A DNA stretch of 64,000 nucleotides from Pseudocercospora fijiensis CIRAD86 (Eukaryota > Ascomycota > Dothideomycetes > Mycosphaerellales > Mycosphaerellaceae): positions 6,499,450 to 6,563,449 of the forward strand of contig NW_006921534.1 in the NCBI RefSeq assembly GCF_000340215.1, written 5' to 3'. Below, one piece after another: positions 1-12,001 of the stretch; position 1 is the stretch's first letter, and every line of letters begins with the position of its first letter. The notes under the pieces are model-generated. The model had not been told where the DNA came from, did not search any database, and saw only the letters and a program-made list of their open reading frames with translations. Made by a program: the position numbers and the translations under genes.

Positions 1-1046
1 TACTTCGCCGACTTCTCGAAGAAGTCTCTCCTTCCCTCCTATTCTAGAGAGCCCCTCGTTACCTACTTTAAGAGATAGGACGAATTAACTACTAGCCTTA
101 GTATAGCGTAGTTAACCGATCGCAAGCGCGAGTATATCTAAGTCTAATTCTAGAGATAGTATTCCTAGCCCTAGCTTAAGGCGAAGCCTGTCTAGATTAA
201 GAGATAGTATTACTAGGTCTAATTTAAGAGAGAGCTTATAAAGGCCTCGTTCTAGAGCTTAGCTATCGTAGCTATAACGCGGGCTCCTACTATGTATCCG
301 GCTAAATCCTAGAGGGCGTAACCCGCGCCCTACCTTACTAGAACCCCTACTACCGCTACGACCTACGCTACTACGAGGTCGGTAGAGTCGAGACGATAAT
401 AGCGACGTTACGCTCGAAAGCTCTCGAGTACCTTCGGTAACTAGTAGGTCTATCTAATCGGATTTAAGTAGTCCTTCGAGTAGCGATACTAGGGTTAATT
501 CTAACGAGGAACTAGATAACCTATTTATTTTATCGACCCCTTATAGTCGGATAGTACTTTACTAAGCGCTCGCCGTAGATAGTTACTCTTATAAGTATTC
601 CTAAGACTAGGATACGGAGGTAGAAGGAGAGGAGCCGACGCCGCCTAAAGTTATACTCGTAGAATTTATTACTAAGGGCACTACTACTACCTTCGCCTAA
701 AGTTAACTTTACTAGCTCCTAGATATACTTATATACGTCGTAGAGTATAGTAAGCTCCCGACGTATATATACGAGTAGCTCTAAGGTATCGACTAGCGTC
801 GACTTCTCGCTAGGTAGATTAATAGGGTACCTTCTACGGTCCTATTACTTAAGAAGTCGTACCTTATATCTGCTAATTAGCTATTCTATATTACTCGATA
901 CTAGGATATTAACGCACTTCTCCTCCCTATAACCTTACTTACGACCTATAGAGCCGGTATTCGGTTATTCTATACGCCTCGGTTTACGAAGACTATTACT
1001 TACGAGTAGTATATACTAGTCGGCCGCTCTTCGATACGACCCGAAC
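1..1046 (+). pseudogene. Unidentified gene X, 5' part (cut by window edge and LINE)
   Basis: A plus-strand frame runs from the window edge to the LINE insertion, but its phase appears to change near position 580. Apart from that its stops are almost all TAG or TAA at places that would be CAG, CAA or TGG, which marks it as coding sequence hit by RIP. The last 150 codons before the insertion have a protein-like composition, with leucine, isoleucine and arginine-rich stretches and an acidic segment ending EEPTPP. I recognise no family. Removing the LINE and one copy of its target duplication joins this frame in phase to 6044-6145. The 5' end lies outside the window. Confidence 0.45.
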
Positions 1047-1060
1047 GCTATAAGTATATA
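1047..1060. repeat. Target-site duplication of the LINE (left copy)
   Basis: The 14-bp word GCTATAAGTATATA is repeated exactly at 6030-6043 and flanks the LINE, as expected for target-primed reverse transcription. Confidence 0.9.
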
Positions 1061-1082
1061 GATAGATAGATAGATAGATATT
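1061..1082 (-). repeat. Tetranucleotide 3' tail of the LINE
   Basis: On the plus strand this is (GATA)n, which is the 3' terminal tail of the minus-strand LINE directly abutting the target duplication. Simple tetranucleotide tails take the place of poly(A) in several LINE groups. Confidence 0.8.
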
Positions 1083-1149
1083 TCATTTGCCTATTGTAGT
1101 GCCTTTCGGCCTATGTAGGTCTGTTTCTATATATTGTTTTAGGTAGGAA

Positions 1150-4100
1150 ACTAACTTAGTTGGTAAAAACCTCCCTCCTGTCCTATTTATAAGTGTTAAT
1201 CTTCCTCGTTTCCTTGTTTTCCTTCCTCTAGGGTATACTAGTATTATAGTTGTTACCCTCTAACTACCTTGCCTGCTGCCCTGCCCTTCTTTCCCCCTCT
1301 TCTTCCCTCCTTCTTATCTACTCCTTAGTTTCCCTTACTAGTGCGAATTGTTATATAAATCCCTATTTAATAATCTACTTCTCTATCCTCTTTAGGTCTT
1401 CTTTGCTCTAGATTAGCTTATCGTATTCCCTTTCTATTGCTTTTAGTCTCTAATTACTTCTGCCTTCTAACTACTAAGGGTAGACTAGCAGTATATGCTT
1501 AGGGTTCTAAGATTAGTAGCTATATTAGTACGCTCTGCTTTCAATTCCTAGGACGTTTCTTCTAAATAGGTAAGACCTAAGTCTAATATGTTTAGATCTG
1601 ATTTAGATAGCTAGGCTTGCCTCGGCCCTATTTAGGTCCTTATAGAGCTAGTAGTTGTATTGTCCAAATTTGATTAGTGCCTTTAGGGTTCCTAGTCTAA
1701 CTTGTGTTTTGTTCTATTCCTACTCCTATAGGTATCTAGCAATTAACTCTACTAGGCTTTGTTTCTCTCCCTTTAGCTTATCTTCCTTTAGCCTTATATT
1801 TAGTCCCTAAAGCTCTTTCTCTAGCATTTCTCTTATTAAGACTCTATATTGCTCTAGGTCTTTAACTTTCTAGGGAGTTATTTGTAGTCTGTCTCGCCTC
1901 CTAGTCCTAATATACTAGGCTTTTATCTTGTCTAGTGCCTTTTAGATAGTCTATTAGACTAGGTATTCTATTGTCTTTGCCGTATATTAGTGTCTTAGTC
2001 CCTTGAAGTATTGTTTAACTAGTAGGATCCCTAATTCTATTTCTACTACCCTTGTTAGTGTAGTTTTGTATGCTCCTAGGATTTTCTTTAGGCTTTAGGT
2101 TTAGGACCTGCTAACTAGTTGCTTAATCCTCCTTAGTGTTTTCTCTTAGGCTATCTATATCTATGCTCTATATAGCATTGCTAGCTTAACAATTGCTTTG
2201 TATATAACTTTAGCTTTCTCGAATATAGCCCCCTATATAGAGGCTATAAGTCTATTAATGGATTGTATATTAGCATCTACCCTCTGCTTTGCCTTCTTTA
2301 CTTATAGTCCCTAATTTAGTTTTAGATCTAGCTAGATCCCTAGTACCCTAAGCTCTGCTAATAGTTACTTAGCATGCACTACGTCCGGGACGGCGGTGGC
2401 TGCACTGCCGTCTGTAGATTTAGNNNNNNNNNNNNNNNNNNNNNNNNNNNNNNNNNNNNNNNNNNNNNNNNNNNNNNNNNNNNNNNNNNNNNNNNNNNNN
2501 NNNNNNNNNNNNNNNNNNNNNNNGGCGAATTTTGCTCTATACCTCTTTGCCTATTTTTTAACTCTTAGTGCTTCTCTTCTAGGATCTTATAGTTGGTTTC
2601 TGTTGTCTTAGACTAGGCTAGGATGTTTGTATTATCTACAAACCCTAATGCTAATATGTTTTTTGATTCTAGGAGTAGGAGTAGGTCTGCTATAAAGATA
2701 AGGAAGAGGATTAGGGAAAGTATTAATCCTTAGGGGATTCCCTTTTTAGTTAGTATTAGGTCTGATTTGAATTTGCTTAGAATAAGCTATGTCGATCTTT
2801 CCTATAGGAAGGACTAGATAAATTAGACTATCTAGTTTAGTATAGCTTTCTATTTAAGTATATATAGGAGTCTTTTATAGGAGACATTATTAAAGGCTCC
2901 TAAGATATTAAGGGAGAGGAGGGTTGCTACCTAGTTTTAACTATAGTGCTAGATATGCTTAATCTGTTCTGTGATTAGTTCTATAGCTGTTAGTATTAAC
3001 CTCTTCTTTCTTCCTCCTATCTAGCCTTTAGGAAGGATATTCCTTTCCTCGGTAAAGGTTATTAGCCTTTTAGCGATAATTTTCTCTAGCACCTTGCCTA
3101 TTATATTAAGTAGGGCTATTAGTCTATAGGCCTTAAGCTATATATAGTCTTCCTTCTAGGACTTCCTTAGTACTACTGTTAGGGACTTCCTAAATAGTCT
3201 TAGGTAGTGTCCTAGTGCTAGGCTTTATAAAAAGATATTAGCTAGTACTAGGGCTAGCCCCTTCCTATATGCTTTTAGAAGTTTGTTATAGATCTTGTCT
3301 TCTCCTAGTGCCTTATTACCTAGAATTTTCTTTAGGATCCTTTTAATAGTTTCGGGTTTAACCTAGGTGTCTCTTAGTATGCCTAGTAGTAGAGTCTCTT
3401 ATTCTTCCTCCTTTATATCTAATAGGTCTGCTTATACTTTTCTATAGAAGAAGTGTTAGCCTAGGGCTCTTGCTTTCCCTTCTATTATAGTCTACATTTG
3501 TCCTTATTAGTCCTATAATATCTAGGAATTGTAGTAGTATATTCTTTTCCTGTTTAGGCCTCCTTGCCTATTTAGCTATCCTCTATATCTCCTCTAGTTT
3601 CTTTATAATTATTCCTATTATAGATCTCTATTCTTATATCTTGTCTTTCTTAATCTGGATCTTCTTTTCCTAGCAGGCTTTATTATAGTTGTCCTATACT
3701 TCCTAGGTATAGGTTTATATCTACTGCCTCCTAGCCTTCCTTGCTGCTTTAACCTTCCTTGTACACTTACTAGTCTAGTATAGTTGCTAGTACTGTAAAT
3801 GTTTCTTTACTAGGGTATGCTTTCTAGCTACCTATTTCAGGATTCCTATCAGTTCTTCTACTGCCTTATTAATATCCTCTAGCCTTAGTAGGTGCTTTGT
3901 TAAGAGTTCCTCTAGTTTTAAGTCCCTTTCTAGTTCCTCCCTAATCCTGCCCTATTTAGTACCTTTCTAGTTAAGCTTCTCCTCTAGTTCCCTTTCCTAA
4001 TTAGCTTAGACATTTAGCTCAATCTATACCGGGAAGTAGTCTAATAATTCTTCTAGTTCCTAGTTAACCCTATATCTTATAATCCTGTTCCTAATCTAAT

Positions 4101-4720
4101 ATAATACAAAGTATAGGTCTAGTATACTACTACTTCCTCTTACCTCCTAAGTAATTAGTCCCTTTAGGGTAACAATTTCTATTCCTTCCCTCTCTAATAT
4201 GTCAATTAGTCTTCCTACTAGGAAGTAGTAAGCTAGGGTAAAGTCTAAGCCCTAGAGGGGGTAGTAGAGGTTGAAATCCCTAAGTAGGATTTAGTAGGTG
4301 TTCCCCTAGATAACTCTAGGTAGTCTTTCTAGGGTTTTTAGTTAGGTACTGCTTCTTAAGTCTAGTAGTAGGTTATATATATAGTAGACTTAGAGTGTAC
4401 CTTAGGATGTCTCTACTTAAACTAATATTAGGTCCCTATCCTCCTATAGTATAGCCTACTAGGTTTCTATATCTATCTCCTTACTAATATAGATGCATAT
4501 CCTTAGGGCTCCCTAGTTATAGATAATTAGGTAGTATCTTAGGTCTTTGACTATTGCTAGTCTCTTTGTATATAGGTTGAGCTAGGGCTCTTAAATTGCA
4601 ATAATATAATATTCTTTTAGGTTTAGTACTTGAAGGAAGCTCCTCTGTACCTTGTCTTTGCTCTTATTAATATTATACTGTATAATGTTTAGTAATGTTG
4701 CAATATTTATTAGGTTTTAT
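1150..4720 (-). pseudogene. LINE ORF2: endonuclease and reverse transcriptase
   Basis: Read on the minus strand, the N-terminal part (about 4600-4050) matches an exonuclease-endonuclease-phosphatase domain, with an LLRDFNLYYP segment in the place of the catalytic GDFNxHHP and a later SSILDLYFV segment. The reverse transcriptase is clear at about 2760-2640. There a GIPQG-type motif reads GIP-stop-G, followed by ILFLIFIADLL and the active site FVDN, where FVDD is expected. The D to N change is what RIP of TGAT gives. After the RT is the usual fungal C-terminal region with an LKKILGAYKTT segment; I do not see an RNase H. About a dozen in-frame TAG/TAA codons in the RT half alone, plus the N gap, make it non-functional. 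Confidence 0.85.
2424..2523. other. Assembly gap (100 N)
   Basis: Exactly 100 N lie within LINE ORF2, downstream of the RT active site in reading order. The size is probably a placeholder. The roughly 50 bases just left of the gap are GC-rich with several CA and TG dinucleotides and do not read as LINE protein. Confidence 0.99.
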
Positions 4721-4849
4721 CTATATTATTTCCCTATAAGTTTTCCTTTAGTCTTCCCTTACTTTAGACTAACATTTGACTAAGCTTTGTCTACCCTGCT
4801 TCCTTTCCTATAATATTAAGGTATCTTAGTCTCCCTAGTTGCTAGTGAC

Positions 4850-5999
4850 TCTCTTGTGCTAGTAAGGCCCTAAATGTGAACCTATTATCTTACCTAGACC
4901 TCTTTTATAGCACTTAGCTAGGTTGCTTCTGCACCTAGCTGCCCTAGCTTGTTATATATCTTTTTAGTGTATTAATTCTAGCTTCCTTTACCTTCCTAGC
5001 TGCCTGTATTCTTACCGGGCATTCCTTCGCCTAAGAGGGGTGTCTTTTAGTATAGTATATATATCTTACTTCTCCCTTATATGCTTTGTATTCTTTAACC
5101 TAGTAATCCCCTATATAATAGGAGCAAGTGTTAGTTGTCTTTATGTACTTAGCTGCTAAGTGTCTATAGTATTAACATTTAAAGCACTATATTATCCTAT
5201 AGTTGCTTCTGTATATCTCTATTTCTAATCTTTTAAAGTCCTAGAACAACCCCTAGTCTAGTACTATATTAGCTTGCTCTACACTTCCTATCTAGATAAT
5301 TAGGGAAGACTGCTTCTTAGTCTCTTCGATTTTCCTTTTAATCTATGCTACTTTTGTAATCTTTAGGCCTAGGTATATAGCTTGGTTTTGTCTCTATAGG
5401 CTCTTAATATCCCGTTCTTCCTTAAAGCTTCTTATTATACTATAGGCTATAATTATAAACTGCTATTAGGAGACCTTTGCTGTTTTCCCTATCTTAGTTG
5501 TCTATTCTTTTTGTGTTTCTAGCTTCTTTTTGTCCTGCTCTTATACTATAAATAGCTTAATTACCCCTTTACCTTCGTTCCTAGCCCTAATTACCTCTTT
5601 AACTACAATTCTTTCTATAATCTCTTTCCCTATAAGTCCTTAGATTTCCTTTTGCTCCTATAGGTCCGTAATGTAGACTCTAACTACTGTCCTCGGGGGT
5701 TTTAGCGCCTCCTAACTAGCTACTACTGCCTAGGTGCGGTAGTTTAGGCTTGTCTCCTATTGTTTCTTCGTAATCTTTGCTACGACTATATTAGCTACCT
5801 TTGTAATTACGTAGCTTGCCTAGTTGTAGATTGCTTTTAGTCCTCTAAGGAGTTCTAAGATTATTATCCTATATGCCCTCTTAGGGGTTCTTCTATCTTC
5901 CGCCTTTAGCACCTCCTCTGCCCTAGTATATAGTGCTTTCTATTCGTCCTCCCTTCCTTCTTAACTGTCTTCCCTTCGTCTCTAATTGTTCGCTGCCAT
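4850..5999 (-). pseudogene. LINE ORF1 (gag-like, zinc knuckles)
   Basis: The frame opens with ATG at 5999 (MAAN) and is recognisable to about 4850. At about 5200-5030 it carries a run of zinc knuckles. The first reads CFKC, then YRHLAAKY where HxxxxC is expected, the second starts CSYY, and a third half-knuckle ends KRHPS. Several cysteines have become tyrosine, consistent with G-to-A change on this strand. LINE ORF1 proteins of this type bind the element RNA. In-frame TAG/TAA codons break it at several points. Confidence 0.8.
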
Positions 6000-6029
6000 T
6001 TTTTTTCCTTTAATACTCGCTATCTTCTT

Positions 6030-6043
6030 GCTATAAGTATATA
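6030..6043. repeat. Target-site duplication of the LINE (right copy)
   Basis: Exact second copy of GCTATAAGTATATA (see 1047-1060), at the 5' end of the LINE. Confidence 0.9.
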
Positions 6044-6145
6044 CGGATCGTAACTAGATTCGATACTTCTAGATTCGATACGTACCTCTTCTTCCCTAAC
6101 CTTCCTCTCTTTAAAGTAAATCGAGATCGGAAGATCGACTAGTAA
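6044..6145 (+). pseudogene. Gene X, 3' end
   Basis: This segment continues the gene X frame after the LINE and ends in tandem TAG TAA at 6140-6145. It reads in phase with 1-1046 once the LINE and one target duplication are removed. It encodes about 32 residues with a basic tail. No domain is recognised. From 6146 to about 6370 I see no further gene. Confidence 0.4.
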
Positions 6146-6369
6146 CGTCGCTATTATATAAACAAGCGTAAATAGGCTTACTTTGTTAATACTATCCTTA
6201 TTCCTACGCTTCGCGATACTTATCTATCTAGAGTACTCGTATATTATCCTCTATCCTTCTAGTAAGTATATAATCGGGTATACGCTTAATAGAAACAAGG
6301 CGGAGAAGGTAATAATTATAACGTTAGTAAAATCGGTTACGATATTATAGATCTACTACCGGCGAATTA

Positions 6370-7440
6370 CGACCCTATAGTCGACGTAGCTATACTACGA
6401 CTATATCGCTTATAGTAGAGTATCGAACGTCGGTTACGTCGAGACTTAGATTAATATTAGCGGCGTATAGAACTAGTTATTATATAGTATAGGACTAAAA
6501 TCCGTCTAGAGGTATAGACTCCCTTCGAGCTTAAAGAACTCCTCGATTAGTCTCTCGAGCGCTAGTTTAACCCTATATATCGTTATATAGACCGCGCTTA
6601 GTTCGACCTCGCGTAGGAAGACCTTCCTATAAGACTAGTAGTCGAAGACGAAGTAGTATCTCCGCTTATCGCCCTTTACTAGACAGCCTATAGTATTACG
6701 AAGACTAGCGGCCTTAATATCGAGTATCCTTAAGTATACTAGTAGTTCGGTATATAAGAGGCTTATAGTATCCGAGGCAAACTACTCCGTAAGTCCGTAG
6801 AGCGGCTTAGTAGTATCGGCTTCTTCTAAGGATATAATATATCGAAGGATCCCTTCGCGTCTATTAACCGAACAGTAGAAGCTATTTTTAGTTAGTTAAT
6901 ACTACCGCTTCTTGTATTCTCCTAGTCTACTATCGACTAGGTAGCCGCCGTTACTTCCCTTATTGCCTAAGATACTACATTCCGCCGAGCTCGTATCTTA
7001 GACGCCTTTAAAGCGGAAATTATATAGGCGTATAATACGCTAGATAGCTATGCTTCGAGCACTGTTCCCTTTAGCGTACGAGGAGAGGTTCGTACTTACT
7101 AGGACCTACTCTATTAGCCTAATCTACCTATAACTCGCCTAAGCCTAACCGAGGGAGTAGACGGGCGTCGTACTTACTAGCCTTTCTTCGTACTCGAGAG
7201 TAAGTACGTCGTCGACTTTATACGTTTATAGTTAAACCGCTAGCTCTTTGTAATATATATAGTACTTTTGCAAAGGTCCGTTAATATAGGCGTAAATACC
7301 GCCTAACTCGATCGTATAATCTGCGCCGTTAAGGAAGCCTCTACGTTAGTAATGCTTAATATACTATTCGACTTACTAACTACGACCTATAATAGTAGTT
7401 CCTTTAGTATAAAGTATAGACTCTCCCGTAATCGTTACGA
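6370..7440 (-). pseudogene. Unidentified minus-strand gene in the RIP-mutated unit
   Basis: A minus-strand frame of about 350 codons is continuous if TAG/TAA are read as former Gln/Trp codons. Segments such as LGGIYAYINGPLQKYY, DVLTLEYEERL, ILGNKGSNGGYLVD and NTIGCLVKGDKRRYYFVFDY have the even composition of real protein. Its C-terminal third is rich in leucine, glutamate and phenylalanine (LIEEFFKLEGSLYL). I recognise no family or catalytic motif. It faces away from the plus-strand gene that begins about 40 bases upstream, so the two may share a divergent promoter. Confidence 0.5.
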
Positions 7441-7479
7441 CTAGTTAGGCGCGGGCGATAGAGAGTAGGAAGGAAGTCG

Positions 7480-8749
7480 TCGGAGTTTAAATATTATAGT
7501 AAGCCTCTATACTACGTACGCCGCCTAGCTCCTAGCCGATCTCTTTAACTAGGTTTAACTACGCTTCTATACTACCGCGCTCTAGTAGACCGCCTATACT
7601 ACCGACTTCCTCCGTAGCTAGCTCTAAGCTATTAGTTCGAGAAGGCTAGAGTAAGCTTTCTATAGCTATATAAAGGAGACGATCGACTAACTCGTTACTA
7701 TCTACTAAACATATCGAGTAGCGTATAGGGAGCGTAAGGATAACGATTCGGAAGAGGATAACAACTCGGATTAGTACGTAGGTATTGTTAAACAGGCGCT
7801 TTAGCGATTAAGCTAGGTATATAGATACCGCTATACTAGCTATATACTCTATATACTCTTAAAGCCCGATAAGCGTCTAGAGGATTAGGTACGGTTACGC
7901 TGCTTCTTCTTAGAGGAAGTTACCGATAAAGAGAGAGCCGGTCTCTATAGCTTTTCGTACGACCTTATATATCGGATAATAGGCGGGAGACCTAATATTA
8001 TCGTCGCCCGGGGCGGTAGTAGTAACGCTATAGAAGGCGGCTTTACCTTATTTACCGCTATCTAGTAAACCCGCCTTTAGCTACTTTTTAACTAGGACGA
8101 CGGTTTTCGCCGCGATAGCTAGGAACGCCGACTATAGCGCAAGTAGGCGAGGTACTATTTCGATATACTCGCTTTACTTAGTCGGGATTACCTAAACATT
8201 GCGCAATAGTTTAAGCGTAGTATAGGGCGTTATATAATAAATTAGATACACATCCTCCTAGTATACGACAAAAGCAAAATCTATTAAGCTATTCGATAGA
8301 AGAAAATACCCGGTACTACTAGTTAATACTAGGTAAAGTAGGTAGCCGCCGTCCTAGTTAGCGCGAGTAACCTTATCTAGAATAGCACTATCCTATAGCA
8401 TTAGTCGCTCGTTAGTACCGTAAATAAGAAGAACTAACTTTATATAATATACCGCTATACTCCTAATCTGCTCTATAATTAAGGATAGTAGAGGATTAGC
8501 GAAGATCTTATTAACTGCTTTATAGCGATACGACAGATTTAGCGACTAAGAGGGCTAGATAATAGTAACTCTGCGTCTACCGACGACGACGATAACGACG
8601 AGTAGATTCCGTCGCGAAATAGTAAGGCAAGGCTAGCCGAACACTAGGTATAGCTGCCGCTTAATACGGCTACTAGATAGCGCCGACAATAGCAAAAACT
8701 TCGGGCGTACGCCTAAAACCGTAGTTATATAATAAGTGTATACAAATAA
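7480..8749 (+). pseudogene. Unidentified plus-strand gene in the RIP-mutated unit
   Basis: About 420 codons read through on the plus strand if TAG/TAA are taken as former Gln/Trp. The N-terminal half contains a charged KDNDSEEDNNSDQY segment. The middle has LRCFFLEEVTDKERAGLYSF and GRPNIIVARGGSSNA. The C-terminal part holds an acidic run (STDDDDNDEQ) and a basic tail (RQRRQQQ after conversion). The stop (TAA, 8747-8749) lies inside a palindromic repeat. I recognise no family. It is divergent from the minus-strand gene at 6370-7440. Confidence 0.5.
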
Positions 8750-8818
8750 AGAAACTTTAGGTACGCATCTATTTAATACGTAGAATAGGTATATATCTAA
8801 AGTTCCTTTATTTGCGTA
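8740..8818. repeat. Long-armed palindromic repeat (ACTTTAGGT family)
   Basis: The two arms (about 8742-8773 and 8785-8815) are near-perfect inverted copies of each other, about 31 bp each with a short AT-rich loop. The arm sequence contains AAATAAAG followed by the family core AACTTTAGGTAYRYACCTA. This copy has the longest arms in the window and would form a stable hairpin. Confidence 0.75.
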
Positions 8819-9529
8819 TAGTCTCTATAATATTTAATCGTATAGTTAAATAAGTAGATATAGGCCGGTTAACTAAGTAGATAGCGCTTAAATGAGATTA
8901 AATAGCGAGCGACTAGCGCACTACTAAATAAACAGATAGCCTATTATATATAATAGCGTATAATCTAGGTTTATTACTTTATCGACTTTGCTAGACTAGC
9001 GTCGAGAATAATAGGATTCTATTACACTATTATTGTTCTATATACTTAGAATAACAAAATTGCTATATAGTACTAACCTCTCTTTATCCGGAAGCTATAC
9101 TATACTATTAGAGATAGAGCCTCGTAGTATAGGTAGAAATCTCGACCTATAAGGTCGGAAATTAGTATCTCGGAAGAGGCGTTCTCTACTACTATATATA
9201 GCGATCTATATTTACTCGGAGCTGTAGAATACCGCTAGATATTCTACTATACTATCTATTTAATATATAGATTACTATAGCTCTTAACCCTTATATATAC
9301 TATAGGGTTATCGAGGACAATAACGAGGTAGACTAACTTTACTTAATAGGCCCTAAATTCTTTATATAGTTAACTACTTAAGTAACGAAATTATTACGTA
9401 GTTATATAAGCTAGAAGGACTACAATTAATTAAATAAAGACGTTGTTACTTATTTATATACTTATATAATTATTTATGTAATTTAATATTGCGGAGACTG
9501 TTTCTATAATCGTAGTATTATATACCTAA
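8819..9529. other. AT-rich intergenic stretch, no gene seen
   Basis: I find no frame of protein-like composition on either strand here. It separates the end of the plus-strand gene from the 3' end of the next minus-strand gene and is somewhat more AT-rich than its flanks. Confidence 0.4.
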
Positions 9530-11150
9530 TCTAAGAATATTACCTTTAAGTAGCGTCGGGTTCTCTTCCTCTATCGACACTTTACGTAGAGTAGCCGTAC
9601 CCTCTTCTATTACTAGCAGCTCGCGTTCCTTCGCTATACTTAGTCGCTATAGTACGACGAGCGTAATATCGTTATCGTACGCCTCCTCTCCCTCTAGAAG
9701 TTCGATTAGAGTTATATCTACTATATCGTTCGCTAGGTAGGCGATGCTATAGCGCTACTAATATATAATCGTTCCTAAGACTTTAACGTTACCTTCGAGG
9801 TTAAATATCCCGATTCCGATTCCGATCTCGTACTCTATCTCGCTATATAGTAGTTTAAGGTTATAGCGAAGCGCCTTAATATCCGCTATCGTAACGTTAA
9901 AGTCCGGTAGATAGTAATAAACTAAGAAGCGATGCTATATCGATAGCTAAGTTTTCTTATCGAGTCTATACCGAGTATAACGCTTAAGGCTAAATATACC
10001 TTTAGTCTTATTACCTAGATCGGTAACAATCTAATATAAATACTAGTACTTCCTACAATCCGGCGACCGTAGCTACGCCGCGCGAGAAACTAGAATATTA
10101 TATATAAAATCGCCGTATACGAGTGCGACCGATATTAAGCAAAATCTAGTATATACTGCTAATCTATCTATACTTTGCTATGCGTCTTTTAACTACCGCC
10201 GATCCTTACCTCGTATATACTAGAGCCTAGAACGTAAGGTCTATACAAACCGGAAACATACGAGGGCGACGTTATAGAGTCGTAGAGGTACTAACGCCGA
10301 GCTACAATACCCGAAGAATACATTATAATAACTTAAGTAGAGGTTGTCTACGATATACTTAACGAATAGCAATTAGCCGTATATAGATCGCGACTAATGC
10401 CTTAGTATACTCTCTAAGCTTAAGTTAATATATTCGTCGAGCCTTCTTTAACTACGTTCTCTATCGTATAGGTAAAGGTTATTCCCGAGACTATATAGCG
10501 GTCTAAATGCGGCTAACAATTGTGCTATCGTACTAGGCCTACTATTATTATAGCTACTCGTATCGATTAATACCTTATAAGACGTCTCCTATAGTATATT
10601 CTCGGGCGTCGGCGCTAGCCGCTTAGGATAATAAGGTAGTAAGCAACTACCCTATATAATCGAGAGTATACGGATATATATCGTTAAACTCCGTACCGGT
10701 AATAACGAGAAGTAGCGTTTACGCTTCTCGATAGGCAAAGGAGGATCTAACTTCGTTTTAATTACGACCTCGCTAAACCGTAGACTAGGCCGCATACTCG
10801 CTATTACTATCCGAACCGCTTCGTCGTCGTAGTTAGTAAGTATAGGCATATATAATAAGAGTCGCAATTCGGGACTACCGTTAATATAGAGAGCGACTAG
10901 GACCGCCGTATATATCTAATCCTATACGATAGTTCGAGTCTAACTATCGATACCGAACCCCGCTAGCTAGCGCTTATATTATATCTACTACTCCCTATTT
11001 ATACTATAGTTATAAGCAACCTAGACTTTATAGTCTCTATGCCTAACGTTTACTAGACAGCGTAGGGTTTAATCCTTTAGCTCGATCGACAGTTTAGAGA
11101 ACGATATCCTCGCCTTAGTTAGATAGTAGTATAAGGTTGTTATAGTAAGT
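9530..11150 (-). pseudogene. Unidentified minus-strand gene, divergent from SNF2
   Basis: On the minus strand a frame of roughly 500 codons is continuous apart from TAG/TAA at expected Gln/Trp positions. The stop-free stretch at 10652-10867 (beginning MRLLLYMPILTNYDDEAVR) belongs to this frame. Other well-preserved parts are TIAQLLAAFRPLYSLGNN, LSYYNVFFGYCSSALVPLR and KTKGIFSLKRYTRYRLDKK. It is basic and leucine-rich without an obvious membrane segment. I recognise no family. It is transcribed away from the SNF2-like gene, with about 360 bp holding two palindromic repeats between them. Confidence 0.5.
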
Positions 11151-11169
11151 AGCAATAATAAGCGTTTAA

Positions 11170-11200
11170 TAGAACTTTAGGTACATACCTAAAATTTCCT
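11170..11200. repeat. Minimal palindromic repeat (ACTTTAGGT family)
   Basis: A short copy consisting of little more than AACTTTAGGTACATACCTA and a trailing AAATTTCC. It shows the irreducible core of the family in the intergenic space upstream of the SNF2-like gene. Confidence 0.6.
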
Positions 11201-11427
11201 TACGTTATACCTTATATAACCTTATATAACCTTATAGGCTATTACCTAATACTAGTACGGCTTAGGGTTTAAAGCAAACATCGCTATTAGACGCGGCGAA
11301 TACCGCTAGCGGGGAATACGTAGTCCGTACGTAACGCAACTTTTCTTCTTTTACAAACCTACTCCCTCTTCTTAACTTAAATATTAATATTAACCTTCCG
11401 TAGCACTTACTATTACTAGTACTAGAA

Positions 11428-11452
11428 TAGGTACATACCTAAAGTTTCTTTA
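11428..11452. repeat. Half copy of the ACTTTAGGT palindromic repeat
   Basis: One arm only, AATAGGTACATACCTAAAGT followed by TTC. It lies about 60 bp upstream of the inferred SNF2 start. Confidence 0.55.
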
Positions 11453-12001
11453 AAAACACTAATAGTTGAACTATTTTCGAAAGAAATATATTACTATAAT
11501 CGCGAAAAAACTATAGCTATAAGTTCCCTACTTATCCCTAGCGCGCGCAAGCGCAAATTAGGTACTAGTCCGCTAAGCGACCCGCCCTAAACCCCGACGT
11601 CTACTACTAAGAAGTAGTATATCCTGCTACTTAGCCTTAGCGATCCTTCCCCGAAAGAATCGCTAGCAAAGAAGGCTAAGACCGCTAATACGCTTAAGAA
11701 GTTAACTAAAGCTAAGTAGGATAAGACTATCGGTATAGAGATAGACTAAGATAAGCTTAACCTAGCCGAGTAGAGGTTTAAGGAAGGTCGCGTTAACAGC
11801 TTTAAGGCTATTATAGATAAGACCCGCGGTACGGTAACAGCCCTGTTCTATAGTTAAGGTATCTATATAGCTGCCTACTCCTCTAGATCTATTAAGAACG
11901 AGACTACTATAGGAGCTATAGAGATCCTAGTCGGCGACTAGTTCGTGCGTATAATAACGAAGCTCGAGCTAGTATTTAAGTATTTCTACTTACATCGCGT
12001 C

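Larger units (their letters stand above)
1061..6029 (-). mobile_element. Tad1-like non-LTR retrotransposon (LINE)
   Basis: A complete-length LINE of about 5 kb lies on the minus strand between exact 14-bp target duplications. It has a very short 5' leader (6000-6029), an ORF1 with CCHC zinc knuckles, an ORF2 with endonuclease and reverse transcriptase, and a 3' tail of tetranucleotide repeats. The order matches the Tad1/CgT1 group of fungal LINEs. Both frames carry premature TAG/TAA codons. Many TG and CA dinucleotides survive, unlike the surrounding unit, so it appears less heavily mutated. It interrupts gene X. A 100-N gap lies inside ORF2. Confidence 0.9.

Noticed and set aside
2374..2611. 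Two short plus-strand open frames across the N gap
   Set aside because: They exist only because N codons contain no stop; the flanks are non-coding on that strand within the LINE.
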